Positions 63,501 to 64,000 of a DNA stretch of 64,000 bases are shown here, piece by piece. This DNA comes from Mycolicibacter engbaekii (lineage in GTDB: Bacteria; Actinomycetota; Actinomycetes; Mycobacteriales; Mycobacteriaceae). Both the position numbers and the translations under genes were made by a program. The DNA is taken from the NCBI RefSeq assembly GCF_002101585.1, contig NZ_LQOT01000014.1:30925-94924 (forward strand). The letters are read 5' to 3'. Position 1 is the first letter of the stretch. Each line of letters starts with the position of its first letter. Under the pieces are notes generated by a model that saw only the letters and a program-made list of their open reading frames with translations, did no database searches and was not told where the DNA came from.

Positions 63501-64000
63501 GACCGCCTGAGGCGCCGCGGCGCTGGGGGCTCTGCGAATTTTCCGCGGCCTCGTCGCCGGGCTGCTCGCCGACAGCGGTGAACTTCTCGGTCTCCGGGGC
63601 CTCGGAATCGCCTTGCGTGCCCGGCACCGGGATGGCGGTGGTGGGGGCGTTCTCCGTGGCACCGAGGTCGTCGGCGGGCTGGGGCAGTGACCGGGTCCGC
63701 TCGTCGGCAGCATCCGCCGGAGGTTGCGCCGCTCGTCCGCGCCGAGGCGGCGTTGCCTCCCGGCCGGTACGCAGCTCGCCCAGCCACGACTCGATCTCAC
63801 GTTCGCCTCCCTCGCCGGGAGACGTCACCCGTTCGGTGGCCGGATCGGCCGCTGCGAAGCGGGTGGTGGGCGGCTCGGCCGGGCCGGCATTGATCCGGTT
63901 GGTCCGGGCGCTGGACGGATCGCCGCTGACCGGCCGGGTCGGGAGCTGCTCGGCGACTCGTGACCGGGCCGGGGCAGCGCGGCCGGGGGCCGGGTGGGTG
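63460..64000 (-). CDS. mmpL3: C-terminal end of MmpL3 (partial, runs off right edge)
   Basis: The frame is open from the stop at 63460 to the window edge, 180 codons. It reads as a disordered cytosolic tail with Pro, Thr, Ala and acidic residues ([26 protein letters not shown]) and ends [12 protein letters not shown], as expected for the C-terminus of MmpL3, the essential trehalose-monomycolate flippase. Position after the AI-2E gene fits Rv0206c. The transporter domain lies outside the window. Confidence 0.75.
   Translation of the reverse strand, partial: THPAPGRAAPARSRVAEQLPTRPVSGDPSSARTNRINAGPAEPPTTRFAAADPATERVTSPGEGGEREIESWLGELRTGREATPPRRGRAAQPPADAADERTRSLPQPADDLGATENAPTTAIPVPGTQGDSEAPETEKFTAVGEQPGDEAAENSQSPQRRGASGGLSAAELLRREGRY

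Overview
The window is high-GC chromosomal DNA from a mycobacterium. It carries fadD5-yrbE-mce, mymT, ricR, ilvD, zmp1, mmpL11 and the end of mmpL3 in an order that, as I remember it, follows Mycobacterium tuberculosis Rv0162c to Rv0206c with large insertions and losses. It is not a tuberculosis-complex strain: a second, divergent mce operon, a P450/Baeyer-Villiger catabolic cluster and an NDMA-dependent alcohol dehydrogenase are present, and mce1R, sigG and bglS are missing from their usual places. No rRNA, tRNA, IS element, prophage or CRISPR array was seen.

Region A (1-10.1 kb) is an accessory catabolic cluster. Two leftward genes (SMP-30-type lactonase, thioesterase) and a rightward TesB-type thioesterase diverge. 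A DUF427 protein then diverges from a tightly coupled rightward operon: unknown protein, NIPSNAP-like protein, cytochrome P450, medium-chain dehydrogenase, HpcH/HpaI aldolase, SDR and flavin monooxygenase with a Baeyer-Villiger fingerprint. Both divergent promoters, and the left edge of the window, carry the same TTACA-N14-TGTNA inverted repeat. This suggests one regulon for breakdown of a cyclic or terpenoid-like substrate: hydroxylation, oxidation to ketone, ring expansion to lactone, hydrolysis, aldol cleavage and thioester hydrolysis.

Region B (10.1-26.9 kb) is the mce1 locus: adhE1-like dehydrogenase, hotdog thioesterase, TB18.5-like SRPBCC protein, fadD5, yrbE1A-yrbE1B, mce1A-F and four Mce-associated genes. 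Most junctions are 1-8 base overlaps. mce1R is absent from between the TB18.5-like gene and fadD5.

Region C (26.9-40.0 kb) interrupts the ancestral order. It holds a DUF1275 membrane protein, a complete leftward second mce operon (two yrbE, six mce, one Mce-associated gene, one MPT64/RsiV-like exported protein) converging on mce1, and a divergent pair (exported protein plus a second Mce-associated gene). The pirin gene at 40 kb resumes the conserved order.

Region D (40.7-47.5 kb): DUF1023 alpha/beta hydrolase with a 15-codon leader ORF, LppA-like lipoprotein, NDMA-dependent alcohol dehydrogenase behind a KstR-like box, FabG3-like SDR, monoacylglycerol lipase (Rv0183-like), a DUF2786 gene with a tandemly duplicated start region, and a small zinc-protease-like protein.

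Region E (47.6-53.3 kb) is copper-linked: mymT metallothionein and a DUF305 lipoprotein-ricR operon, each with a 17-bp palindrome ATACCCC-N3-GGGGTAT, flanking ilvD. An MFS transporter and an L,D-transpeptidase follow. Region F (53.3-64 kb) is the cell-envelope segment: zmp1, omamA-omamB, a small HTH protein overlapping mmpL11, the haem-binding Rv0203-like protein, a UPF0104-type membrane protein, an AI-2E-family transporter, and the C-terminal end of mmpL3 running off the right edge.
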